DNA of 11,311 bases, taken from positions 1 to 11,311 of the forward strand of contig CAIWFP010000154.1 in the NCBI GenBank assembly GCA_903911985.1, in the 5' to 3' direction. Source of the stretch: an uncultured Sphingomonadales bacterium (GTDB lineage Bacteria; Pseudomonadota; Alphaproteobacteria; Sphingomonadales; Sphingomonadaceae). Shown one piece after another: positions 1-6,024 of this stretch. Made by a program: the position numbers and the translations under genes. Numbering within the stretch: the first letter of the stretch is position 1; each line of letters starts with the position of its first letter. The notes under the pieces are model-generated. The model was not told where the DNA came from, made no database searches, and saw only the letters and a list, made by a program, of their open reading frames with translations.

Positions 1-809
1 CCATCGCCGGCCTGCTCGCACCCCTGCGCGGTACCATCACGCTCGCCGGCGCCCCGCTGGCCCCCGGGGTCGCCCAGCGGCCGGTTGGCGCCCTGCGCCG
101 CGTGCAACTGATCTTCCAGAATCCAGATGAAAGCCTGAACCCCCGCCAGACGATCGCCACCATTCTGGGGCAGCCGCTGTCGCTCTATTTCGGTCTCACC
201 GGCGCGGCCCTGAAGGCCCGCACCGTCGAACTCCTCGCCCAGGTCCGCCTCGGTCCCCACTATCTCGACCGCCTGCCCTCCCAACTCTCAGGCGGCGAGA
301 AGCAACGCGTCGCCCTCGCCCGCGCCTTCGCCGCCGACCCCGACGTGGTGCTGTGCGACGAGGTGACCTCGGCGCTCGATGTCTCCGTGCAGGCCGCCGT
401 GCTGGCGCTGCTCGACGGCCTGCGCCGGGCCCGTGGCACCGCCTGCCTGTTCGTCTCGCATGACCTCGGCGTCGTCCGCGCGCTCGCTGACCGCGTGGTC
501 GTTCTCTATCAGGGCCGCATCTGCGAGACCGGCCCCGCCGCGGCCGTCTATGCGGCGCCGTCGCATCCCTACACGGAAGCTTTGCTCGGCGCCGTCCTGG
601 AGCCTGACCCCGATTATACGCCCCGCCTGCTCGCCGCTGACATCATCGAGCAGGGCCCGCCCGCGCGCGGCTGCCCGTTCCAGAACCGCTGCCATCGCAG
701 GCTCGGCACGGTCTGCGACACCACTGCCCCCCCCACCCAGGACCTCGGCGGCGGCCACCTCGTCCGCTGCCATATCCCCCTCACGCGCCTTCCGGAGACC
801 GCTGCATGA
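1..809 (+). CDS. Oligopeptide/dipeptide-type ABC transporter ATP-binding protein (5' end outside window)
   Basis: Cytoplasmic ATPase subunit that powers an inner-membrane peptide-type (Dpp/Opp/nickel family) importer. The frame is open from the first base (first whole codon at base 3), so the N-terminus with Walker A lies outside. Visible parts, in order: the Q-loop (IFQNPDESLNPRQ, from about base 111), the ABC signature LSGGEKQR, Walker B VVLCDE followed by the D-loop SALD, and the H-loop histidine in FVSHDLG. The C-terminal extension typical of the oligopeptide subfamily follows: SHPYTEALL, then a cysteine-containing GCPFQNRC segment and two further cysteines. This extension separates it from amino-acid or sugar ABC ATPases. 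It is probably the DppF-like second ATPase of its operon. Its stop overlaps the next start (ATGA at 806-809), so the two genes are probably translationally coupled. The substrate cannot be read from the sequence. Confidence 0.93.
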   Translation, partial: IAGLLAPLRGTITLAGAPLAPGVAQRPVGALRRVQLIFQNPDESLNPRQTIATILGQPLSLYFGLTGAALKARTVELLAQVRLGPHYLDRLPSQLSGGEKQRVALARAFAADPDVVLCDEVTSALDVSVQAAVLALLDGLRRARGTACLFVSHDLGVVRALADRVVVLYQGRICETGPAAAVYAAPSHPYTEALLGAVLEPDPDYTPRLLAADIIEQGPPARGCPFQNRCHRRLGTVCDTTAPPTQDLGGGHLVRCHIPLTRLPETAA

Positions 810-1768
810 CCGACATCATCCTGCTCGAAGGCGGCACTGGCCAAGAACTGCTCAACCGCTCGGCCAACAAAACGCCGCGCCACTGGTCAGCCGAATATCT
901 GCTCACCGAGCCTGACCTCGTCCGCGCCGTCCATCGCGACTATATCGCCGCGGGCGCGCGCGTGATCACAGTGAATGCCTATTCCGCCAGCTTCACCCGC
1001 ATGGCGCTGCTCGGCGAGGCGGATCGTGTGCCGGACCTGCAGCGTCTCGCCTGGGAACTGGCCCACGCCGCGCGCGACGATGCCGGAGCCGCCGGCCACG
1101 ATGTTGCCATCGCCGGCTGCCTGCCGCCGCTCAACGGCACCTACCGGCCCGACCGCGTTCGTCAGTTCGAGGAGAACCTGGACGAGTACCGCCGCCTGGT
1201 CGCCCTCCAGGCCCCTCATGTCGACCTGTTCCGCTGCGAAACGCTGTCGACCGCGGAGGAGGGGCGCGCGGCGGCCATGGCCGCGGCCGAGACGGGTCTG
1301 CCTGTGTGGGTCAGCTGGACACTCGACGATTCAGACGGCACCGCGCTCCGCTCCGGCGAGACCATCGCGGAGGCCCATGCCGCCCTGGCCGGGATCCAGG
1401 TAACCGCCGTCCTGGCCAACTGCACCGCCCCCGAGGCGATCAGTGCCGCCATGCCCGAACTCGTCGCCACCGGCCTGCCGACCGGCGGCTACGCCAACGG
1501 CTTCATGCCGATTCCGCGCACATTCATGCCGGGAAAGACCTTGCAACAGGTCGCGGTGCGCCAGGACCTTGATCCCGCGGCCTATGCCCGCATCGCGATG
1601 GAGTGGGTCGCCCGCGGTGCCACGATCGTCGGAGGCTGCTGCGAAACGGGTCCGGCTCATATAGCCACCCTTGGCGCTGAACTGCTCGCCGCCGGTCACA
1701 GGATTGCCGGGCTTCGCGGCCGCGTGGAACCTCATACCAAGGCTCGCAAAGCGCGACCCTTGGCATAA
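806..1768 (+). CDS. Homocysteine S-methyltransferase family protein
   Basis: A 320-residue zinc-dependent methyltransferase of the homocysteine S-methyltransferase family (MmuM and the homocysteine-binding module of MetH/BHMT), a TIM barrel that moves a methyl group from a donor such as S-methylmethionine or a betaine to homocysteine. The family start LLEGGTGQEL is at residues 6-15. The zinc-binding cysteines are C206 (ANCTAP) and the pair C278-C279 in GGCCETGP. The ATG at 806 has a GGAGA Shine-Dalgarno at 794-798 with 7-nt spacing. It is coupled by ATGA overlap to the peptide-type ABC ATPase, so the methyl donor may be a transported compound (inference). Oddity: residues 310-320 (HTKARKARPLA) and the stop are encoded by palindromic repeat copy A, so the native C-terminus was probably replaced. 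The catalytic core is intact and the protein is likely active. The methyl donor is unknown. Confidence 0.9.
   Translation: MTDIILLEGGTGQELLNRSANKTPRHWSAEYLLTEPDLVRAVHRDYIAAGARVITVNAYSASFTRMALLGEADRVPDLQRLAWELAHAARDDAGAAGHDVAIAGCLPPLNGTYRPDRVRQFEENLDEYRRLVALQAPHVDLFRCETLSTAEEGRAAAMAAAETGLPVWVSWTLDDSDGTALRSGETIAEAHAALAGIQVTAVLANCTAPEAISAAMPELVATGLPTGGYANGFMPIPRTFMPGKTLQQVAVRQDLDPAAYARIAMEWVARGATIVGGCCETGPAHIATLGAELLAAGHRIAGLRGRVEPHTKARKARPLA
1732..1768 (+). repeat. 37-bp palindromic repeat, copy A
   Basis: The arms are TCATACCAAGG (1732-1742) and CCTTGGCATAA (1758-1768), complementary at 9 of 11 positions, around a 15-nt centre containing CGCAAAGCG. The reverse complement of copy B (2831-2867) matches it at 34 of 37 bases, so the two are inverted copies of one element. 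Copy A forms the last 11 codons and TAA stop of the methyltransferase gene. On its right it abuts a gene fragment on the other strand. Two copies within 1.1 kb imply a dispersed REP-like family in this genome, but a genome-wide count would be needed. No transposase is present here. Confidence 0.85.
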
Positions 1769-1904
1769 CCCGGTAGCCGACAGGATCGGAGCGGTCGGAC
1801 AGCGAGCAGCGGCGGACAGTGTCGCGCGTGGCAGCCTCGCCGATTTTCAGGCTGAATGTGCGGAATTGGCCGGGCAGGAAGCGCAGCAGGAGGGAGGCAG
1901 TCAC
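1769..1904 (-). pseudogene. Fragment resembling the FAD-binding barrel of a ferredoxin-reductase-type oxidoreductase
   Basis: Read on the minus strand from GTG at 1904, about 45 residues include FLPGQF, then RCSLSD and finally GYRV just before repeat copy A. The pattern F-PGQ, about 20 residues, R-x-SLSD, a short gap, YRV matches the FAD-binding barrel of ferredoxin-NADP-reductase-like proteins (flavohemoproteins, MOSC/FAD reductases), where RxYSLS binds FAD. Upstream the frame closes with a stop at 1920-1922, so the usual 30-50 preceding residues are missing. Downstream the homology stops at the repeat, and the frame merely runs on through it into antisense of the methyltransferase gene. The conserved tyrosine of RxYSLS is cysteine here. 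There is no NAD-binding domain. I read it as a dead remnant; the similarity is short and was judged by eye. Confidence 0.5.
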
Positions 1905-1938
1905 ATCGAACAGTCCTCGTCACGTCGGATGTTTGCTG

Positions 1939-1964
1939 GGCTGGCGGTCCGGGATCCGCCAGCC
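1939..1964. other. Perfect 9-bp inverted repeat between two gene fragments
   Basis: GGCTGGCGG (1939-1947) and CCGCCAGCC (1956-1964) form a perfect 9-bp stem with an 8-nt loop. No T-run follows on either strand, so a simple intrinsic terminator is unlikely. It lies between the two divergent gene fragments and could be an old operator or a structured relic. Nothing else is recognisable between 1905 and 2053. Confidence 0.4.
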
Positions 1965-2822
1965 AGGCGCCTTACCTGAGGCCCGGGCCCCGGGAACGCC
2001 CTGAGTAGGTTCCGACGGTCCAATCGGGTCGCGCCAGAGGGCACGCTGTTCAGATGTCAAAAGTTTCGCCCCTCCGCGCCGGGCTGAGCGCCGGCGACGC
2101 CCGCGCGCGCCTGGCGAGCGAAGGTTTCAATGAACTGCCGCAGCCCAACCGGCGCACGCCGCTCCGCATTGTGATGGAGGTGATGCGCGAGCCGATGCTG
2201 GCGCTGCTTCTCGCGGGCGGAGCGATCTACCTGCTGCTCGGCAGTCCGGTGGAGGCGATCATTCTGCTGGTCTTCGCGATGCTGTCGATCGCCATCACCG
2301 TGGTGCAGGAGAGCCGGAGCGAGCGGGTGATCGAGGCGCTGCGGGAATTGACGAGCCCGCGCGCGCTGGTGATCCGCGATGGCCGGCGTCTGCGCATTCC
2401 CGGCCGGGACGTGGTTCGCGGCGACCTGGTGGCCCTGGCCGAGGGCGACCGGGTGCCCGCCGACGCACGGCTGGTCGAGGGGCATGACCTGCAGACCGAC
2501 GAATCGCTGCTGACCGGCGAGTCGGTCCCGGTCCGCAAGGTCGCCTCACCGGCGCCGGAGCAGGGGCAGGCGCTGCGGCCGGGCGGCGACGATCTGCCGG
2601 TCGTGTTCTCCGGTTCGCTGGTCGTGCGGGGCAGCGGGGTGGCCGAGGTGATCGCGACGGGAGTGCACAGCGAGATCGGCCGGATCGGCCAGAGCCTCGC
2701 GGCCCTGGAGATCGAACCGCCGCGGTTGCAGTTGCAGATGCGCCGGCTGGTGCGGATCTGTGCCACGTTCGGCGCCGGGGTGAGCGTGTTGGCGGTGCTG
2801 CTGTTCGGGCGGCGGCGCGCGG

Positions 2823-2867
2823 AAAAAGACTCATACCAAGGGTTGCGCTTTGCGAGCCTTGGTATGA
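2823..2867 (-). terminator. Rho-independent terminator of the amide operon, built from repeat copy B
   Basis: In the minus-strand transcript the 11-bp perfect stem of copy B is followed by three bases (GUC) and then five U residues (2827 down to 2823), the layout of an intrinsic terminator. It begins 63 bp past the stop of the last operon gene (2931), with no other gene between. On the plus strand the hairpin is followed by AATTG and no T-run, so it should act mainly on leftward transcription. Confidence 0.6.
2831..2867 (-). repeat. 37-bp palindromic repeat, copy B (inverted relative to copy A)
   Basis: The arms TCATACCAAGG (2831-2841) and CCTTGGTATGA (2857-2867) are perfectly complementary over 11 bp around a 15-nt centre, which can itself pair in part. 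It is the inverted counterpart of copy A. A second, outer inverted repeat, CGGCGGCGC (2810-2818) with GCGCCGCCG (2871-2879), encloses it. That gives a nested palindrome of 70 bp whose left edge coincides with the end of ATPase homology. Copy A shows no matching outer arms, so the outer pair may be chance in GC-rich DNA. Confidence 0.87.
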
Positions 2868-2930
2868 ATTGCGCCGCCGTGTGATCCCCCTCCGGCGATC
2901 GCGCCCCAGCGGCCTCATGCCGGATCAGGG

Positions 2931-4445
2931 TCAGAACGCCGTCCAATCTCCGGATTGCTCGAAGGCATACGCGGCGCGGTAGATCGTCGCCTCGTCCCAA
3001 TGTTTGCCGATCAGCATCATCGAAATCGGCAGCCCATCGGCCATGCCGCATGGGATGGCCATGGCGGGATGATGGGTGATGTCAAACGGGGCCGTGTTGG
3101 AGATCATGTTGAGCGCATGCTCTACGACCTGTTCGCGCGGGGCGTCCGCGGGCGGGAGCTTGCTGGCCTTGATCGGCGTGGTCGGCATCAACAGCAAGTC
3201 ATAGTCCGCCAAAGCCGCGTCATAGGCCGCTTTGAGGAGGCGGGTCAGGTTGGTGGCCTTGCCGAAGTACCGGCTGCCGTGATGCTTGCGGATATAGCTG
3301 CCGAGGAGGGTAAAGAGTTTGGTGGTCTCGCTCAATTCATTCGCGCGGGTGCGCCAGTTGCGATGAAAATCCATCAAGCTGGTGACGTAGAGATCGGACC
3401 GGCTCACGCCGTAGCCGTCGCCATGCATCATGGTTTGCGTGAGACCCTCCACCCCGATGGGTGTCCACAGCGCGCCGCCGAGCAGGTGCATCGGGATCGA
3501 GACATCCTCCACCACCGCGCCCAGCGCCGCCAGGCGCGCCGCCGCATCGCGCACCTTCGCGTTCACATCGGCCTCGGCATTGGGCTGCATGAAGCCTTCG
3601 CTCACCACGCCGATCCGCATGCCGGCCACGCCGCCCCCGAGCAAGGTCGAATAAGGCCGGGTCTGCACGTTGTATTGCCGCGGGTCATAGCCGTCGGGCC
3701 CGGCGAGAACTTCAAGCAGCAGGGCGTTGTCGGTCACAGTGCGGGTCATCGGGCCAACATGATCGACGGTGATTTCGATCGGCATGATGCCGGTATACGG
3801 GACCAGCCCGTGCGTCGCCTTCATGCCGTAGATACCGCAGAAACTGGCGGGCATGCGGATCGAGCCGCCCTGGTCTCCGCCAAGCGCCATATCGGCCTCC
3901 CCCAGCGCCACCAACACGGCGCTGCCGGAGGAGGACCCGCCGGCCGAGTAACCCATCCTGTGCGGATTATGGACCGGCCCCGTGGCATTCGTGTGGCTGC
4001 TGCCGGAGAGGCAGAAACTCTCGCAATGGGCTTTGCCGATAATGGTGCCCCCGGCGTCCAGAATGCGCTCCACCACGGTGGCGTCGATATCCGGCATGTA
4101 GCCTTCCAGGGTCGCCGCGCCATTCATCATCGGCACCCCCGCCAGCATGATGTTGTCTTTCAGCACGATCGTGCGGCCCTTGAGCTTGCCTTCGGCCGCG
4201 CCGGCGACCGTGGTTTTGACATACCAGGCGTTGCGGCTGTTTTCGCCGGCGGGCGGGCGATAGCCAGGGCTGCGCGGATACCGTACCACGGGCAAGTTAT
4301 CCGGCATCGCATCGATGACATTGTAGGCCGCGATTGAGGGCGTGATGAGCCCGATGAATGACGCGACATCCGCCGGCGTGAGATCCAGGCCGATCTCCTC
4401 TGCGACTTCTTGCAATTGGCGAGGCGTGGGAACTTGAACGGTCAT
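2931..4445 (-). CDS. Amidase (amidase signature family, nitrile-cluster/Rhodococcus type)
   Basis: A 504-residue cytoplasmic hydrolase predicted to convert carboxamides to carboxylic acid plus ammonia. The Ser-cisSer-Lys triad is clear: K96 in VLKDN, S171 in SAGGSSSGSA and the nucleophile S195 in GGDQGGSIRMPA, with D191 just before it. As I recall, these are the numbers reported for the amidase beside nitrile hydratase in Rhodococcus. The helical N-terminal segment (about residues 1-90, with TPRQLQEVAEEIG and NAWYVKT) also fits that subgroup rather than GatA. The ATG at 4445 has only a weak GGAC at 4453-4456. It is the last gene of the operon, separated from the ABC ATPase gene by 141 bp holding a two-hairpin repeat, so its expression may be set partly by that element. 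No nitrile hydratase genes are in view. The substrate is inferred from family and context. Confidence 0.92.
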   Translation of the reverse strand: MTVQVPTPRQLQEVAEEIGLDLTPADVASFIGLITPSIAAYNVIDAMPDNLPVVRYPRSPGYRPPAGENSRNAWYVKTTVAGAAEGKLKGRTIVLKDNIMLAGVPMMNGAATLEGYMPDIDATVVERILDAGGTIIGKAHCESFCLSGSSHTNATGPVHNPHRMGYSAGGSSSGSAVLVALGEADMALGGDQGGSIRMPASFCGIYGMKATHGLVPYTGIMPIEITVDHVGPMTRTVTDNALLLEVLAGPDGYDPRQYNVQTRPYSTLLGGGVAGMRIGVVSEGFMQPNAEADVNAKVRDAAARLAALGAVVEDVSIPMHLLGGALWTPIGVEGLTQTMMHGDGYGVSRSDLYVTSLMDFHRNWRTRANELSETTKLFTLLGSYIRKHHGSRYFGKATNLTRLLKAAYDAALADYDLLLMPTTPIKASKLPPADAPREQVVEHALNMISNTAPFDITHHPAMAIPCGMADGLPISMMLIGKHWDEATIYRAAYAFEQSGDWTAF

Positions 4446-4484
4446 GTTGATTGTCCGTGCTTGATGGGTGTTACGACGTCACGA

Positions 4485-4590
4485 CTAGAGCCTGATGACG
4501 TTTGGCGGGCTCGCCAAAAAGTCCGAATCAGGCGATTAAACAAAGAGCTAGATCTGGATGGCCTCGCTATCGGAAGGCATCCCGCTCTAG
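4485..4590. repeat. 106-bp two-hairpin intergenic repeat bounded by CTAGAG/CTCTAG
   Basis: It is bounded by CTAGAG (4485) and CTCTAG (ending 4590). The first hairpin has outer arms GCCTGAT and ATCAGGC and an inner stem TTTGGCG with CGCCAAA around a 4-nt loop. The second has GGATG[G]CCT paired with AGGCATCC. A linker with AACAAAGAGCTAGATCT joins them. The shape (paired hairpins, CTAG boundaries, a CAAACAAGA-like linker) resembles a repeat common between genes of many alphaproteobacteria; I recognise this from memory, without a search. Its right end forms the TAG stop of the ABC ATPase gene. It fills most of the gap to the second amidase gene and would form a stable structure in the operon mRNA, where it could block 3' exonuclease or lower downstream expression. 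Confidence 0.7.
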
Positions 4591-5297
4591 GGGGCGAGGT
4601 AGCGAAGCAGTGCAGGATCGTCGCGGACCTGATCCGCCGGGCCATGCAGCGCGATGGCGCCGCGATCCATCACGTAGGCCGTCTTGGCCACGCGCAGCGC
4701 GAGTTCGACATGCTGCTCCACCAATATCACGCTCATCCGGCGGGCCAGTTCGCTCAACCGATCGGCGATTTCCTCGATGACGCCGATCCATACGCCCTCG
4801 GTCGGTTCATCGAGCATGAGTACCTTGGGGCGGCCAAGCAAAGCGCGGCTGATCGCCAGCATTTTGCGCTCGCCCCCTGAAAGGGTCGCGGCGGTCTGCC
4901 CCAAACGTGCGCCAAGTTTGGGGAAAAAATCCAACATCTCATCGATAGCCGCCTTTTCGGGTGACCCGCCACCGCCAAGCAGCAGGTTTTCGCGCACCGT
5001 CATTTTGGCAAAAATTGCATGCTCCTGCGGCACATGGCCAATTCCCGCCCGCGCCCTCTGCTCCGCCGCAGCCCCGGTGACATCGGCCCCCGCCAGCTTG
5101 ATCGTACCCGACATGGGCGTGATTTCGCCCGCGAGGGTTTTCAGCAAAGTGGTTTTCCCCGCGCCATTGCGGCCCAGAATGGCGACAGCGCCAGTCGCCG
5201 GGATAGCCAGAGACAAATCAAACAACACCTGGCTGCGGCCATAGCCTGCATTGAGATGGGAGATACTGAGGAGCGGGTCGGTGATGACGTCAGACAC
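4587..5297 (-). CDS. Branched-chain/amide-type ABC transporter ATP-binding protein (LivF/UrtE-like)
   Basis: The second of two cytoplasmic ATPases of the amide-type importer, 236 residues when started at the GTG at 5297. It has Walker A GRNGAGKTT (42-50), the Q-loop glutamine in HVPQE (Q91), the signature LSGGERK (139-145), Walker B VLMLDE (159-164) and H196 in VEQH. PTEG after Walker B points to the UrtE side of the LivF family. An ATG at 5354 would overlap the upstream gene by 65 bp and add a non-homologous N-terminus. The GTG gives an 8-bp overlap and the usual family length, with AGGAG at 5311-5315 (13-nt spacing, rather long). Oddity: the D-loop region reads EGVWIGV where relatives usually have EGxxP. 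The TAG stop lies in the flanking repeat, yet the C-terminus (RYLAP) looks complete. It presumably dimerises with the upstream ATPase. Confidence 0.92.
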   Translation of the reverse strand: MSDVITDPLLSISHLNAGYGRSQVLFDLSLAIPATGAVAILGRNGAGKTTLLKTLAGEITPMSGTIKLAGADVTGAAAEQRARAGIGHVPQEHAIFAKMTVRENLLLGGGGSPEKAAIDEMLDFFPKLGARLGQTAATLSGGERKMLAISRALLGRPKVLMLDEPTEGVWIGVIEEIADRLSELARRMSVILVEQHVELALRVAKTAYVMDRGAIALHGPADQVRDDPALLRYLAP

Positions 5298-6024
5298 GGC
5301 TGGTATATATCTCCTGCACACGCGCATCGCGCTCGATGTCTGCCACACTGCCATCCCCGAGCACCTTGCCCTGATCGAGCACTGTCAGGCGGTCACAGAT
5401 GTTTTTGATGAAATCGAGATCATGCTCGACAATGATGAGCGCGCATTCCTGCTTGATCGGCGCGAGCAATTCGCCGGTCACGCGGCGCTCCTCATGGCTC
5501 ATGCCGCCAGTCGGCTCATCGAGCAACAGCAGCTTGGGCCGCGGTGCCAGCGCCATCGCTATCTCCAGCCACTGCTGCTCACCATGGCTCAACGCGCCCG
5601 CCAGATCGTCGGCCCGGTCGGCAAGGCGGAACCGGTCGAGCGCATGCAACACATCGCCGTCGAGCTGTGCCCTGGAACGACTGGTGAGCAGCGACAGGCC
5701 GGACCGGGTGGACTGCAGCGCCAACAGCACATTATCGTAGACCGACAACTCGCTCAGCACCGCGGTGATCTGAAACTTGAAGCTCAGCCCGAGGCGGGCG
5801 CGCTGATACGGGGGCATCGCGGTGATGTCCCTCCCGTCAAACCGGACCGTCCCCGTGGTGGCGAAATGCGCCCCGGCGATGGATTTCAGCAGCGTGCTCT
5901 TGCCCGAGCCGTTGGGACCGATCAACCCATGAAACGTCCCCGCCTCGACCTTCAAATCCACGCCGTCCAGAGCGCGCAGAGGGCCATAAACCTTGGTGAC
6001 GGCGGTGACTTCGAGCAATGCCAT
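5290..6024 (-). CDS. Branched-chain/amide-type ABC transporter ATP-binding protein (LivG/UrtD-like)
   Basis: The first ATPase of the importer, 244 residues and full length. It has Walker A GPNGSGKST (36-44), a Q-loop in SFKFQITAVL (Q85), the signature LSHGEQQ (145-151), Walker B LLLLDE (165-170) and H201 in IIVEHD. The variant signature LSHG in place of LSGG, followed by WLEIAM, is typical of UrtD-type (urea/amide) ATPases, which supports an amide or urea substrate over branched-chain amino acids. The ATG at 6024 shares one base with the stop of the upstream permease gene (TGATG), and GGAGG at 6033-6037 lies 8 nt away, so it is well translated and coupled. The 3' end overlaps the next ATPase gene by 8 bp. 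Confidence 0.94.
   Translation of the reverse strand: MALLEVTAVTKVYGPLRALDGVDLKVEAGTFHGLIGPNGSGKSTLLKSIAGAHFATTGTVRFDGRDITAMPPYQRARLGLSFKFQITAVLSELSVYDNVLLALQSTRSGLSLLTSRSRAQLDGDVLHALDRFRLADRADDLAGALSHGEQQWLEIAMALAPRPKLLLLDEPTGGMSHEERRVTGELLAPIKQECALIIVEHDLDFIKNICDRLTVLDQGKVLGDGSVADIERDARVQEIYTSRV

Larger units (their letters stand above)
2054..2884 (+). pseudogene. 3'-truncated P-type cation-transporting ATPase
   Basis: The open frame is 276 residues, but only about 1-252 are ATPase-like. It begins with a cation-ATPase N-terminal segment (GLSAGDARARLASEGFNELP, residues 10-29). Two hydrophobic helices follow (about 46-62 and 66-85), then the actuator domain with the TGES dephosphorylation motif at 154-157, and the start of the third helix at about 233-252. 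The phosphorylation domain with its DKTGT aspartate, the nucleotide-binding domain and all later helices are absent, where full-length relatives have roughly 800-900 residues. Homology stops at base 2809. The rest of the frame is repeat copy B, which encodes residues 260-272 (SYQGLRFASLGMN), plus four residues to TGA. No ion pumping is possible. The start has only a distant AGAGG (2036-2040). Ion specificity cannot be assigned. Confidence 0.85.

Noticed and set aside
1819..2004. Small plus-strand frames between the methyltransferase and the ATPase remnant
   Set aside because: They have no ribosome site, overlap the reductase-like fragment on the other strand and resemble no known family.
2955..4337. 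460-codon open frame on the plus strand
   Set aside because: It is antisense to the second amidase gene, has biased His/Arg/Gly composition and no recognisable motif.
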